DNA of 64,000 nucleotides from Rhodopseudomonas palustris. GTDB taxonomy: Bacteria; Pseudomonadota; Alphaproteobacteria; Rhizobiales; Xanthobacteraceae. Below are positions 44,227 to 52,595 of the stretch, one piece after another (position 1 is the first letter of the stretch; the number at the start of each line of letters is the position of its first letter). Under the pieces are notes generated by a model. It saw nothing but the letters and a program-made list of their open reading frames with translations. It was not told the origin of the DNA and searched no databases. The stretch covers positions 1 to 64,000 of the forward strand of contig NZ_QYYD01000022.1 of assembly GCF_003591005.1 (NCBI RefSeq), given 5' to 3'. The position numbers were made by a program, and so were the translations under genes.

Positions 44227-44615
44227 CTTCTAGGCTCGCGGGACAACGGTGATCGAAGTGGGTGCGGCCCTTTGGTGATAGTAGGCGGCTAAACGCCGGT
44301 TTGTCCATCGCACGAACTTTAGTGGTGACACGTAGTCAAGGATGTTTGACGAAACGTTTGTTAGTTGCGATCGCCACGAGGACTGTCACTGAGTTAGAAC
44401 GAATTCGTGTATTGCTGAGTTGACGCCGTTCGAGTGCAATTGTGAGACGCCGTGTCAACCGGCGGCGCTGATCAAATCGGCGCATGCCCGCGCCGTACCA
44501 ACGCCGTCGGCGCCGACCTCCGCCGCCGGCAATCTCGCCCAGATCGGCCCTCCTGAAAACTCGCCCCGTCGGCCACTCCAACAATAGGGCAGGTCGGCGG
44601 GGCCTTTTTCGCGTT
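44227..44615. other. 389-bp gap
   Basis: Lower-GC sequence in its left two thirds; no gene is seen. It ends in a strong terminator hairpin next to the following minus-strand gene. Confidence 0.5.
44563..44610. terminator. bidirectional terminator hairpin
   Basis: Arms GCCCCGTCGGCC and GGTCGGCGGGGC pair through two wobble positions and are followed by CTTTTT on the + strand and GAGTTTTC on the minus strand. It probably ends the zinc-ribbon gene at 44616. Confidence 0.7.
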
Positions 44616-44840
44616 TCAGGCGTCGGGCCCTTCAAGGCCGCCGGCTTTTGTCTGCGTCAGGAACCAGGGAAGATCTTGATCTTGGTGGACTTCGTATGTG
44701 TCCACCCTGAAGCACTTTGGGCATTCATAACAGCGCAGTTCACCCGAGCTCGGCACCGGGGATCTGCGGAATAATCTGGCTGCGGAGCCGCAGCCTGCGC
44801 AGGGATGAAAGAAAAAATCGTCCTTCTGAAAGTACGGCAT
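44616..44840 (-). CDS. zinc-ribbon miniprotein, 74 aa
   Basis: The protein starts MPYFQKDDFFFHPCAGCGSA and has a second pair in CYECPKCF, so two or three Cys pairs can bind zinc. AGGGGGAG precedes the ATG at 44840, a very strong ribosome site; the frame continues to 44870 without one. It is followed by a terminator. It is the second of two such genes within 800 bp. Confidence 0.65.
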   Translation of the reverse strand: MPYFQKDDFFFHPCAGCGSAARLFRRSPVPSSGELRCYECPKCFRVDTYEVHQDQDLPWFLTQTKAGGLEGPDA

Positions 44841-44999
44841 GGCTCCCCCTGATAAGCGAGCGTGCCGCATCCTTTTGGGAGGTCATTGACGCCGATCAAT
44901 TCAGAGCTCGATCCTAATGGCCAGGAGCGTCTTCAACGCACAGTCGTACGCCGCTCCGCGGCTCGGCAAAACCGTGCCGCCCGAGCATCGCAGAGGCGC

Positions 45000-45266
45000 T
45001 CAAGATCGCCGTGGCTTAACCGATTGCTCCGGTTCGGAACCGGGTTCGCCTTTGTGGGGCTGGCTGTCCTGTTGGGGCGGTCGTAATTCTGACGACTGCA
45101 TCCATCTTTCTATTCGAAGCGCTTCCTCGGCCGACCTGATGCGCTCAGAAAGCTGCTCGCGTTCCGAAGAACACTCCGCCCCCGCGAATTGCCTCCGAAG
45201 ACGTAAGAGCATCTGGTGCAGCCGCTCCGTCAACGATGTCGTCTGCGGAACGCGGCGTCTTTGCAT
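45000..45266 (-). CDS. small helical protein, 88 aa
   Basis: The pattern TTSLTERLHQMLLRLRRQFA, then a charged helix ending with IERWMQSSELRPPQ, matches a family of short hypothetical proteins frequent in Bradyrhizobium and Rhodopseudomonas, often near mobile DNA. The C-terminal 20 residues are disordered. Function is unknown. Confidence 0.6.
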   Translation of the reverse strand: MQRRRVPQTTSLTERLHQMLLRLRRQFAGAECSSEREQLSERIRSAEEALRIERWMQSSELRPPQQDSQPHKGEPGSEPEQSVKPRRS

Positions 45267-45440
45267 GGCGCTTCACTCTGCTTATTGGGGCGGAAGCAAT
45301 GGGCGTTCTCATCACCTGTCACTATCCCGCAGGACCCGTTGGGTGACAGTTGACTGTCAGCCCACGCGGACAGAATTTCAATGCCTTTCGTCCGGTTGAA
45401 ACCATCGATACAGCAACTCGGGCGCGTCGCATCATCGGCT

Positions 45441-45866
45441 TTACCTCTCGTTGCCCGGCCGGTCCCAAGGGTATGGGTTGAGCTCCTGAGAGTCGGTCAG
45501 CTTGACAAGGCGCACCGGCGGCTTGTAGCGGAGCGTAGCGCAGGACCGACATCGCAGCCCGGCCTCGAGCTTCCAAACCGGGGTATCGCGGGGCCGGCGG
45601 ATGGCGTCGAGCGACAGGCTGACGCGCGTGTGGCAACGCATGCACTCGACCTCCAGCCAGCCGAGGCCGCCACTGAGGCACTGGGCAATGGTCGGGGAGG
45701 GCTGGGCCGGGCCGCCGAACCCCTCCATCCCGACGGACCATTCTTCGGCGAGGGCGCGGTGCGCCTTCCGGATCGCGGCGCGGGCCTCCTGGCGCGTGCT
45801 CTCGACGCGCGACTTCCACAGCCGATGCCGGCCTCCGAAGATCACCTCGCGCGATTTGGTCCCCAT
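45441..45866 (-). CDS. zinc-finger-like hypothetical protein, 141 aa
   Basis: The second half has two Cys pairs, [17 protein letters not shown] and [11 protein letters not shown], separated by about 30 residues, so one structural zinc is likely. The N-terminal half is a charged helix. It is of a type seen repeatedly in Nitrobacteraceae genomes without known role. It is divergent from the HMCES pseudogene, about 90 bp away. Confidence 0.6.
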   Translation of the reverse strand: MGTKSREVIFGGRHRLWKSRVESTRQEARAAIRKAHRALAEEWSVGMEGFGGPAQPSPTIAQCLSGGLGWLEVECMRCHTRVSLSLDAIRRPRDTPVWKLEAGLRCRSCATLRYKPPVRLVKLTDSQELNPYPWDRPGNER

Positions 45867-45956
45867 GGCGGGCCATCAAGACCCGCTTGGTCACCGGACG
45901 CAATGCCACTAGGATTGGATGCCTCCGGGAGCCGGGAGGCCCAAGGGCTCGCGTCA

Positions 45957-46615
45957 ATGTGCAATCTCTACAGCATCACCAGGAATCAAGACGCGATCCG
46001 TCAGCTGTTCGGCGTGACGCGCGACGCGGCCGGGAACCTGCCGCCGCTGCCCGCGGTCTTCCCCGACGGTCTGGCGCCGGTGGTGCGGGCCGCCGCCGGC
46101 GAGCGCGAACTGGCGATGATGCGCTGGGGCATGCCCGGGCCGCCGCAGTTCGGCGGCGCGCCGATCACCAAATCCGGAACACCAAGTCGGCGCACTGGCG
46201 GCGCTGGCTGAAGCCGGAGGCGCGCTGCCTGGTGCCGTTCACGTCGTTCTGCGAGTACGCGGATACCAAGCCGAAGAAGACGCCGACGTGGTTCGCTCTC
46301 GACGATAGCCGGCCGCTGATCGCCTTCGCCGGGGTCTGGACGGAATGGACCGGCACCCGGGGGACGAAGGCCAACCCGGTCGAAGGCCAGCATCTGCTTT
46401 ACGGCTTCCTCACGACAGATCCGAACGACGTCGTCGCGCCGATCCACCCGAAGGCGATGCCGGTGATCCTAACAACGCCGGAGGAGTTCGACGTCTGGAT
46501 GCGGGCGCCGTGGAGCGAAGCGGCGGCGCTGCAACGGCCGCTGCCTGACGGTTTGCTCGAGATCGTAGCGCGCGGGGAGCGGGCAGACGGGAGCTTCGGT
46601 CCAATGGCGACCTAA
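45957..46615 (+). pseudogene. HMCES/YedK-family abasic-site shield protein, frameshifted
   Basis: The first frame begins [20 protein letters not shown] with the catalytic Cys2 that forms a thiazolidine with abasic sites in single-stranded DNA. It runs to about 46171. The family then continues in a second frame from [20 protein letters not shown] to the end ([30 protein letters not shown]). Loss of one base in CACCAAATCC explains the break. If real, the protein is lost; if a sequencing error, an intact gene of about 219 residues results. Confidence 0.82.
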
Positions 46616-46723
46616 CCGTTAGCGCGCAGGTAGTGCTGGACCAGGTGGGTGTCGCGAACTTGCGCTTTCAACGGCCGTCCGTCAGAGTAGCTACTTTCCG
46701 ATTGGAATGAGAAAACACAGACA

Positions 46724-47197
46724 ATGTTCTATTTTCATGTATCTCCGTTGGTCGACCATCCAATTGGATCAATTATACCCCCTGGCAGATACGGCCAAAG
46801 CTGCCGGATCTTCCTTAATGGCGGACAACCTCCGGACCACAATTCCCTAATGAACGGCCTTATATGGGAAGTCGCTCTGGAAACTGCGCGCTTATCGGTC
46901 AATCCAGATCTGCCAAGCAGACTGAACTGCGTCTTTGCCTGCACAACCAGCGATGCTGCGATTGCTTTTAGGAACAGGTATCGGCACAAGACTTTTCCAA
47001 TATTCAAGATCGAGGCAGATGAGCAGACACCGATCTTCGTCGGTGATTTAGACGTCATCTCGAACTCAGCCCGCGGCCGACCAATGATCGATGTTTGGTC
47101 CGAAGGAGCGGTCAATTATTGGACGCAAATTCCACCTGGGGCGACCGAAATACTCATCGGTGGGCCTGTCAAAGTTGTTGGAAAGCTAAGCTTGTAG
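46724..47197 (+). CDS. hypothetical protein, DUF2441-like, 157 aa
   Basis: The sequence FYFHVSPLVDHPIGSIIPPG and the later VFACTTSDAAIAFRNRYR resemble DUF2441 proteins, whose fold suggests an ADP-ribosyltransferase-like domain; the function is unknown. The gene is clearly less GC-rich than its neighbours, which points to separate acquisition. It stands alone. Confidence 0.55.
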   Translation: MFYFHVSPLVDHPIGSIIPPGRYGQSCRIFLNGGQPPDHNSLMNGLIWEVALETARLSVNPDLPSRLNCVFACTTSDAAIAFRNRYRHKTFPIFKIEADEQTPIFVGDLDVISNSARGRPMIDVWSEGAVNYWTQIPPGATEILIGGPVKVVGKLSL

Positions 47198-47464
47198 CTA
47201 TCGCCACGGGTTCGGCGTCTTCGGGCATCCGGTTGGCCCACAGGTGAAGCGCACGGCGAGCTCTTCGCGGATGAGGATATCGCCAACGTCGACGCCATCG
47301 GATTTGAGGGTGCCGCAGAAACGGCCATAATTGCAGCGAAGTGTTCCGGCGGTGCCTGGCCGGCACGAGCATTCCACCTTGATGTAGTCGAGCTTCCCGT
47401 TGGGGACGATCTTGCGCAAACGCGCCGTGCCGTGGCCGTCGAGCTCGCGCTCAGTTTCCCGCAA
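47198..47464 (-). pseudogene. C-terminal remnant of a thermonuclease-family protein
   Basis: The frame contains DGVDVGDILIREELAVRF, which matches the end of staphylococcal-nuclease-like proteins (DGxDVGxxLVRxGLA), preceded by several cysteines. The catalytic N-terminal half (the GIDTPE region) is missing. The last 14 residues, CGPTGCPKTPNPWR, recur at 50.2 kb. It is most likely a fragment. Confidence 0.5.
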
Positions 47465-47513
47465 GTTTCAAATGTAGAAAACGAGTCCATGGTTCACAGA
47501 ACAGGTCGCCGCC

Positions 47514-47759
47514 TCAGTAGCGCGGCGTCCGAGTGCCCATCTGACCGGTATATGGATTGACGTTGCCGCGCGTCGTGTAATTGTCCATCTGCGTGTTGTT
47601 CGGGTTTGTCGCGTGCGAGCCCTGAACGTACGTTCCGTGGCTATTCACGTAAGGAGAGATGGTGTGGCTGCGAGAGTTGGAGCCGTAGCCGTATTGGGCA
47701 TTGGCCTGGGTGGCAGTGGCGACAGCGAAGATAGAAAGAATAACGGCCGCTTTGAGCAT
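47514..47759 (-). CDS. small exported protein, 81 aa
   Basis: A signal peptide (MLKAAVILSIFAVATATQAN) is followed by a Asn/Ser/Thr/Gly-rich mature part with HTISPYVNSHGTYVQGSHAT and GNVNPYTGQMGTRTPRY. Such proteins are widespread in Bradyrhizobium and relatives, without known role. TGGAGTC lies six bases before the chosen ATG at 47759; an ATG at 47771 is the alternative. Confidence 0.72.
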   Translation of the reverse strand: MLKAAVILSIFAVATATQANAQYGYGSNSRSHTISPYVNSHGTYVQGSHATNPNNTQMDNYTTRGNVNPYTGQMGTRTPRY

Positions 47760-47793
47760 CTGAGACTCCATTGTAGCTGCGAGTAGGTTTGCT

Positions 47794-48534
47794 TCAGATC
47801 GAACCGACTGCACCTTGCGCGACCTCGACGACGTGCCTGTCGCTGCCCACGGTGATGACGATCGTATAGTTCTTTGCTCCGCTGTCCGGCGTGACAGGCG
47901 GGGCGAGGTGGAGCTGTCCGCCGTACCACTCTCCGGGGAGAAGCGTGTTGTCCTTGATCACCGCTTGCTCAAGCTGCGCCATGTTACGCTGGCCTTGCTC
48001 GATGGTGCCGGCGATCATCGCTTCGTTCTGAACTGCTGCGTTGTTCTGCGCGATCACTGCGGCTGTCGGACTGTAGAAAGTGCCCGATCGGCCGCTCGGC
48101 GTGGTGTAGCTGCCATAGCCGGCGCGCGACGCGCTGTACGCATTGGCGGCGCCAGCGACGCCGACAAGGATCGCCGCAGCCACCTGGCGGTTCTTCTCTT
48201 CCTGCTGCAGCATTTCGAAGGTGACGACCTGCATCGGGTGCTCGGCGCCGGCGACACGCTGGTTCGCCTCGACCTGCGAAACTCGGAAGTCGATCGGACC
48301 GCGGCTGAGATTGTTGATGCCGACGACGAAGACGGGGCGGCCGTTTGCCTGGATCTGCCGCGCTGCAGGCCGGACGAGCACCAGCGAGTTCTTCTGCCGG
48401 GACACCAGCGCCGGCTGACCGTCGCGCATCAGCGCTTGCTGGTTTGGATTTGAAGCCTTCAGTGAAACTGTCTCACCAGCGCTCACGCAGCCGGCCAGCG
48501 CGGCGCAGAGCACCGCTGGAATAACTCGACGCAT
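47794..48534 (-). CDS. putative lipoprotein, 246 aa
   Basis: The N-terminus RRVIPAVLCAALAGCVSAGE has a lipobox (LAGC), so the mature protein should be anchored by Cys16. A middle stretch (IDFRVSQVEANQRVAG) looks like a beta-rich domain, followed by a short hydrophobic Ala segment and a Gln/Asn-rich helix. No family is recognised. It sits just upstream of the small exported protein on the same strand and may be co-expressed with it. Confidence 0.68.
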   Translation of the reverse strand: MRRVIPAVLCAALAGCVSAGETVSLKASNPNQQALMRDGQPALVSRQKNSLVLVRPAARQIQANGRPVFVVGINNLSRGPIDFRVSQVEANQRVAGAEHPMQVVTFEMLQQEEKNRQVAAAILVGVAGAANAYSASRAGYGSYTTPSGRSGTFYSPTAAVIAQNNAAVQNEAMIAGTIEQGQRNMAQLEQAVIKDNTLLPGEWYGGQLHLAPPVTPDSGAKNYTIVITVGSDRHVVEVAQGAVGSI

Positions 48535-48860
48535 AGACTTCGTCCCCCCCGCAACGGGAGGTAATGTGGACTCCGTTCCCAGCTAAGTGCAAGAGGCACC
48601 GCGAGCAACTTAGTGGAGAAGGCCCTTAGCCATTGGTGGGGGCGCCCGACATCGCCGTCGGGATGAGGTGGCGGAAGGCGAGGCTAGAAAGCTAAGATCA
48701 AGCAAGAAGAGCACTTCTTGCTGGGTCTCGAAATACTAACAACACTGGATTGTTGCACGGCGGGATTGAGGTATTGGGCCGGGCCTGATGTTCGATCAAC
48801 TTGCCTAATTGCTGGGTGAAGTGCATCTGTACTTCATCAGTTACTATCAGAGGTCCGACG
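48535..48860. other. 326-bp gap with a perfect inverted repeat
   Basis: No gene is seen. It contains AGCAAGAAG and CTTCTTGCT (48701-48709 and 48714-48722), a perfect 9-bp inverted repeat that could be an operator for the downstream gene or a small terminator. At 48750-48775 it also has a stretch (TGCACGGCGGGATTGAG) similar to one at 49942. Confidence 0.5.
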
Positions 48861-49775
48861 ATGCCCCTCGCTGCCGTCTGCGTTGAGACCACATCAGCGG
48901 CGATGCCGCGGCCGACCGGGGAGCCGGTGCCTCTGCCATGCCGAGGCCATACGAGAGCGCAAAAGGCGCCGCTGGCGGATTTGATGTCCATCCTGGATGC
49001 ATTGGACATCCGAGTGATCGCGACGACTGAGCGCCGTTTGGAAAATTGCACAATAGCGCAGAACACGCTCCGCGCTTTGCTGGCCGAGCACAGCGCCGAG
49101 CACGTCGTGCTGGTGCTGCGCACGATCACCGAATCCGAGGGCAACGCCCGGGCACTGATCGAGCCGGTAATCAAGGCGGTCAGCGCCGTCGCGATCGCGC
49201 ACCCCGAATGGACTGGCACGGGCCTTCGATGGATCGAAGCTTTCGACGGCCTGGCGCTGCTCGAATTGTATGGCGCAGCCAAGCGACTGAAGAAGTCGGC
49301 GGCGGCCGCGGGATGGTCCTATCTGGCGGGCATGCTCGTCCTGGTGCTGCGCGACGCTTTCGCTGATCAGGCGCCGCAGAAATCCACACAAATGGAGATC
49401 AGGCAGGCTCGGGCCGAAAGAGAGCAGGCCGCGCGAGAGCGTAAAGCCGCTGCGCGTGAGCGTGCCAACGGCGACAAGATCGCCTTCGGCCGTGAGTTGA
49501 TCGCCGCGAGGGCGGCGGGCCGGCGGATCGATATGCGCATCGGCGGTCAGCCGTCCAATTTCTTGAACGTGGCGCGAACGTACGGCGATCGCCCGTCGAT
49601 CTGGCGTGCCGCCTCATGGGAGGTGCTCGTGCGTCTGTCGTCACCGACGATGTCGCGGGCGCGGCGTGCCGAGATCGAGCGCCAAATCGAATCCGGCCAA
49701 TGCGTCTCGGCCAGCGTGCTCAGAGCGGCGGTGCCTGGCGCCGGCCGCTCTGCAGTCTCCAATCCTACGTTGTAG
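48861..49775 (+). CDS. hypothetical protein with DUF3102-like C-terminal part
   Basis: The 304-residue protein has a helical N-terminal region, a hydrophobic stretch near residue 160 (GWSYLAGMLVLVLRDAF), a charged coiled coil (EIRQARAEREQAARERKAAA) and a C-terminal part (PSNFLNVARTYGDRPSIW, then ARRAEIERQIESGQCVSAS) that resembles DUF3102-type proteins of plasmids and islands. AGAGG precedes the ATG at 48861 at about eight bases. A role in element maintenance is possible but not shown. Confidence 0.5.
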   Translation: MPLAAVCVETTSAAMPRPTGEPVPLPCRGHTRAQKAPLADLMSILDALDIRVIATTERRLENCTIAQNTLRALLAEHSAEHVVLVLRTITESEGNARALIEPVIKAVSAVAIAHPEWTGTGLRWIEAFDGLALLELYGAAKRLKKSAAAAGWSYLAGMLVLVLRDAFADQAPQKSTQMEIRQARAEREQAARERKAAARERANGDKIAFGRELIAARAAGRRIDMRIGGQPSNFLNVARTYGDRPSIWRAASWEVLVRLSSPTMSRARRAEIERQIESGQCVSASVLRAAVPGAGRSAVSNPTL

Positions 49776-50289
49776 GCCCCCGATCGGGTGCAAATTCGGG
49801 GGGTGGTGCGGCCGGCAAGGCGCTGATTTCGCTTAGGCGAGGCCTGGCAATTGCCACCGTTTTGCTATGGCACAAGGCACGGCGCCATTCAGTTTCGTTG
49901 ATCGAGTCCTAACCACGCCATGGCCGCCTTCGCCGGTCTGCTGCAAGGCGGGATTGGGTGCGATCGCTATGCGGTGGCAATGCGGTCGCATCGCTCCCTG
50001 GTTGTTCGCATTTTCGCTTCTGTTCGGAAATGCTCCGCGGGCTCGAGCAATCCAGCTTGCGATCGGGCAGCGCGCCGAGCCGCTGCGGCGGAAGCGGTGC
50101 CGCTCGTGGCGCGCTCGCGAGCAGTCGCCGAGGCATCGCGAGGATCGGCCGGCAAGAGCCGGCGACTTCGTCTGTGGCGCTAGCGGATGCCCGAAGACGC
50201 CGAATCCGCGGAGGTGATACCGGCGACGTCTGTCGTGGGCCACGGGCGGCCATTGAAGCTCTCGGACCCGCGCAGCAAGCCTCAATGGG
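49776..50289. other. 514-bp stretch of decayed sequence
   Basis: Several open frames overlap on both strands without any domain. Part of it carries a repeated motif that would translate to NPALQQTG on the minus strand, a known signature of intergenic repeats in many genomes. The only recognisable piece is the nuclease tail at 50150-50217. Confidence 0.5.
50150..50217 (+). pseudogene. second copy of a thermonuclease-like C-terminal tail
   Basis: The codons for FVCGASGCPKTPNPRR match the tail of the remnant at 47198 (FTCGPTGCPKTPNPWR) with 20 identical bases in a row, GGATGCCCGAAGACGCCGAA, in the opposite orientation. The upstream coding part has decayed. Confidence 0.45.
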
Positions 50290-50859
50290 TCACTTGGCGG
50301 CCAGCTGTCGTGCCGCCTCGGCTACATCGGCTACCGCTGCTTGGCAAACAGGAGCCGCATGCCGCGTGAGGCAATCCGTAACGAAGGCGCGTATCTCTTC
50401 GCGGCAAAGGTCTTCCGTCAAGGCGCTCGTGTCCGTCGGTGGAACGGAGGCGGCTGACCGGACAAGGCAGTCGGCGAACGATTTGTCGATGGGGTGCTGC
50501 TTCAGGAGCGACGAGGCGTACTTGACGGAATCAAGCTTGCATAGCGTTGGTTCGCGGCCGTCTGCCGAACAGATCCGAGCGTAGTGGTCGATCTCGGATC
50601 TGCAAGAGTCCATGATCGAGGTGAAGCTTCGGCCGTACGGCATTCGGAATTCGGATTGGTGCTGGTCTATGCACCTGCGAATTCCCTGCTCGACGTCGGC
50701 AAGCGCACCGCCGGAGCCCCCGGCCTTCTGCCATTCCGGCGACGGACAGTCTGCAGCTTGGCCGCAGCCAGTTGATCCTGCGGATAGGGGGGCCGCCATC
50801 GCGGCGATCGAATACGTTGCCATGGCGAAGATCAGAGTTGCCAGCTTCGTCGCTACCAT
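50290..50859 (-). CDS. exported disulfide-rich protein, 189 aa
   Basis: A signal peptide (ATLIFAMATYSIAAMA) precedes a mature protein with about ten cysteines, spaced as STGCGQAADCP, IRRCID, DSCRSE, RICSAD, PTLCK, DCLVR, DLCRE, DCLTR and PVCQ. The pattern suggests a helical periplasmic protein with several disulfides. GGAGG lies upstream of the ATG at 50859. No family is recognised. Confidence 0.62.
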   Translation of the reverse strand: MVATKLATLIFAMATYSIAAMAAPLSAGSTGCGQAADCPSPEWQKAGGSGGALADVEQGIRRCIDQHQSEFRMPYGRSFTSIMDSCRSEIDHYARICSADGREPTLCKLDSVKYASSLLKQHPIDKSFADCLVRSAASVPPTDTSALTEDLCREEIRAFVTDCLTRHAAPVCQAAVADVAEAARQLAAK

Positions 50860-51399
50860 CGCGGCCTCCGCCCGGCGCGCAGGCGCACTCTGGCCTGCTG
50901 ATACATTTTGGCGTCGATTGCCGTCGGCGCGCAAGCCGAATGTCATAGCCGCGACGTTAGCGAGTAGGTTTAGCAGTTGGCCGCCGTCGGTTCGTCCTTC
51001 TGCTCCCCACGAGCCACGATCTTTAGCACTCCATCACGCAGCGGCCGTTGCAAGGCTGCCGCCGCGCTCCAAGGGCGCCCGCCCAACCGTCAAACTCTTC
51101 GGCCGCCTCTAAACAATCGGCAGTGCACCGGGGAGGCCGGTGCACCGTGCGCCGAACCCCCGCGTGAAGCACACCCGCAATTTTGCTTCGGGCCCGGCGA
51201 GCGTTTTCAAAGTCTTGCGTCCGGCGTGTCGGTGCTGTGACGGTGCCGTCTCGCCGGCGTGTCGCCGGTTTCCCCGACGACTCGTTCGGGGCGGCATGAT
51301 CGTTCGATCATCCTCCGATCGGCGCATGTCCGGCGCGCGGATGAACTATGTGCCTGAAAACGCTCATTGCGAGGGATGCGTTCGCAGAGCGTCCGCTTT
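50860..51399. other. 540-bp gap
   Basis: I see no gene that I can support. The main structure is a perfect 9-bp inverted repeat, GTGCACCGG and CCGGTGCAC, at 51123-51131 and 51137-51145, which may be a regulator site or a weak terminator. Confidence 0.5.
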
Positions 51400-51684
51400 T
51401 CAAAGGCGGGGGTTGATCCAATTCCAGGTTTCCTTTGACAGCCATCCCTGGTGCTGACCGGGCAGGAGCTTGGTGACTATCAGTGTGTCGTTATTGTCGA
51501 GCTTGGTCCGAATGTCGGCGCTCAGCGTATCGGCGGAGGCACTAGTCTCGAGAAACCAAACGGAATCGAGCCCTTGGTCGTAGATGTGCGGATATCGGCT
51601 CAGGTGATCAATTAGGGCTTGGCGAGCTTGGGCATAGTTGAGCTTCTGCTTGTTCAAGTCCCATGTAACTAGAAAGATCGACAT
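51400..51684 (-). CDS. orphan Cas2-fold-like small protein (SinR-family annotation)
   Basis: This 94-residue protein starts MSIFLVTWDLNKQKLNYAQA and contains LDSVWFLETSASADTLSADI and NNDTLIVTKL. The beta-alpha-beta-beta-alpha-beta pattern with an Asp at the end of strand one is that of Cas2/VapD ferredoxin folds. Databases often call such proteins SinR family, which is misleading because there is no HTH. There is no CRISPR array or other cas gene in the window. It could be a VapD-like RNase or a structural relative. AGGAGCC precedes the ATG. Confidence 0.65.
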   Translation of the reverse strand: MSIFLVTWDLNKQKLNYAQARQALIDHLSRYPHIYDQGLDSVWFLETSASADTLSADIRTKLDNNDTLIVTKLLPGQHQGWLSKETWNWINPRL

Positions 51685-51834
51685 TCAAGGCTCCTGATTC
51701 TTAAAGTGACAGGATCGGCAGGCATGCCCTTCGCTTGGAGGTACGATCAGCACGTCGCCCTGCCGTCCACAGGAAACATGGGCATTAAATAAATGCGGAC
51801 GCGCATCGCTTGGGGCAGCGCCGGAGGAGTGGAC

Positions 51835-52197
51835 ATGGTGTGGGTGAGCTGGGTTGGAGCTGCCGGCAACGCAATCGAGCTGGTCGGCTTCGGAATTCTC
51901 GCTTGGGACCTTTCACACACTAATCGATCATCGATCGACGACGCGAACGCAATGATCGGTGAAGCGGATGCATTCGAGGCAGTCGTAATTTCCGACGGAG
52001 ATCGTTCCGACCCTCCCGGAACTCCGAGGACCGAGATTATCGGCGGTAAGCTTGGTCGGTTCCAGGACGGCTTTTCGGCGAGCCTATCCGCGTTGGAGGT
52101 AAGCAGGAGGCGGATCCTATTCGGTGTACTGGTCACAGCGGCCGGAGCGGCGCTTCAGACGTTTTCCGCAATCTGGCAAGCGCTCTTCCCATCCTGA
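51835..52197 (+). CDS. small membrane protein, 120 aa
   Basis: Two membrane helices, at about residues 2-20 (WVGAAGNAIELVGFGILAWD) and 95-115 (ILFGVLVTAAGAALQTFSAI), flank a polar acidic region. GGAGGAG is well placed before the ATG at 51835; the frame extends to 51793. It is divergent from the Cas2-like gene. No family is known to me. Confidence 0.6.
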   Translation: MVWVSWVGAAGNAIELVGFGILAWDLSHTNRSSIDDANAMIGEADAFEAVVISDGDRSDPPGTPRTEIIGGKLGRFQDGFSASLSALEVSRRRILFGVLVTAAGAALQTFSAIWQALFPS

Positions 52198-52595
52198 CGC
52201 GTCACCGCTCTAAGCGGGCGCCAGATGAATTCGTCACGAGCGCCACTATGCGCGCGCGCCGAGGCGCGCCCCGCAAGGGGGTGGATTTTTTACCAAATCA
52301 GTGATGGGATGATCGCGGAGCCTGAGAACTCCCGAAGCGGTCCCTTGCCGGGGATTGCGCTTCATCCGCGATAGGCGGGCCATGAGCCTTGCCGGGCTCA
52401 CCAGTCCGCTGAAATCTTGACGCGCCCATTTGCCGTGGGCTGCGACCGGCTCACTATGCCGGGAGTGCCACGGCTATGCAAGACCCGAAAGGGAAAGGCC
52501 GTGGCGCACGTTCTCGCGGACGTGTTCTCAGACTCCCGGCGCCAGCCCGACGCTGGCACCCGGCCCTGAGAAGCCGTTTTCGCGAGCACCATCAC
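52198..52595. other. 398-bp gap before the acidic protein
   Basis: GC-rich with small hairpins (GCCAGC and GCTGGC near 52545-52560) and a patch GGTGGATTTTTTACC. The open frame of the next gene extends back to 52476, but that leader is arginine-rich and does not look coding. Confidence 0.45.

Noticed and set aside
47198-47464. Intact small nuclease
   Set aside because: The catalytic N-terminal half of the thermonuclease fold is missing; only the end is recognisable.
50977-51327. Open frames on both strands in the 50.9-51.4 kb gap
   Set aside because: They overlap each other, lack ribosome sites and show low-complexity Arg/Pro-rich sequence.
51400-51684. CRISPR-Cas system suggested by the Cas2-like protein
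   Set aside because: No direct-repeat array, cas1 or effector gene is present anywhere in the window.
51400-51684. Sporulation-type SinR transcription regulator
   Set aside because: The protein has no helix-turn-helix. The name in databases is a historical label for a different fold.
52476-52595. N-terminal extension of the acidic protein
   Set aside because: The 40-residue leader is arginine-rich, and related proteins begin at the MTTFP-type start chosen.
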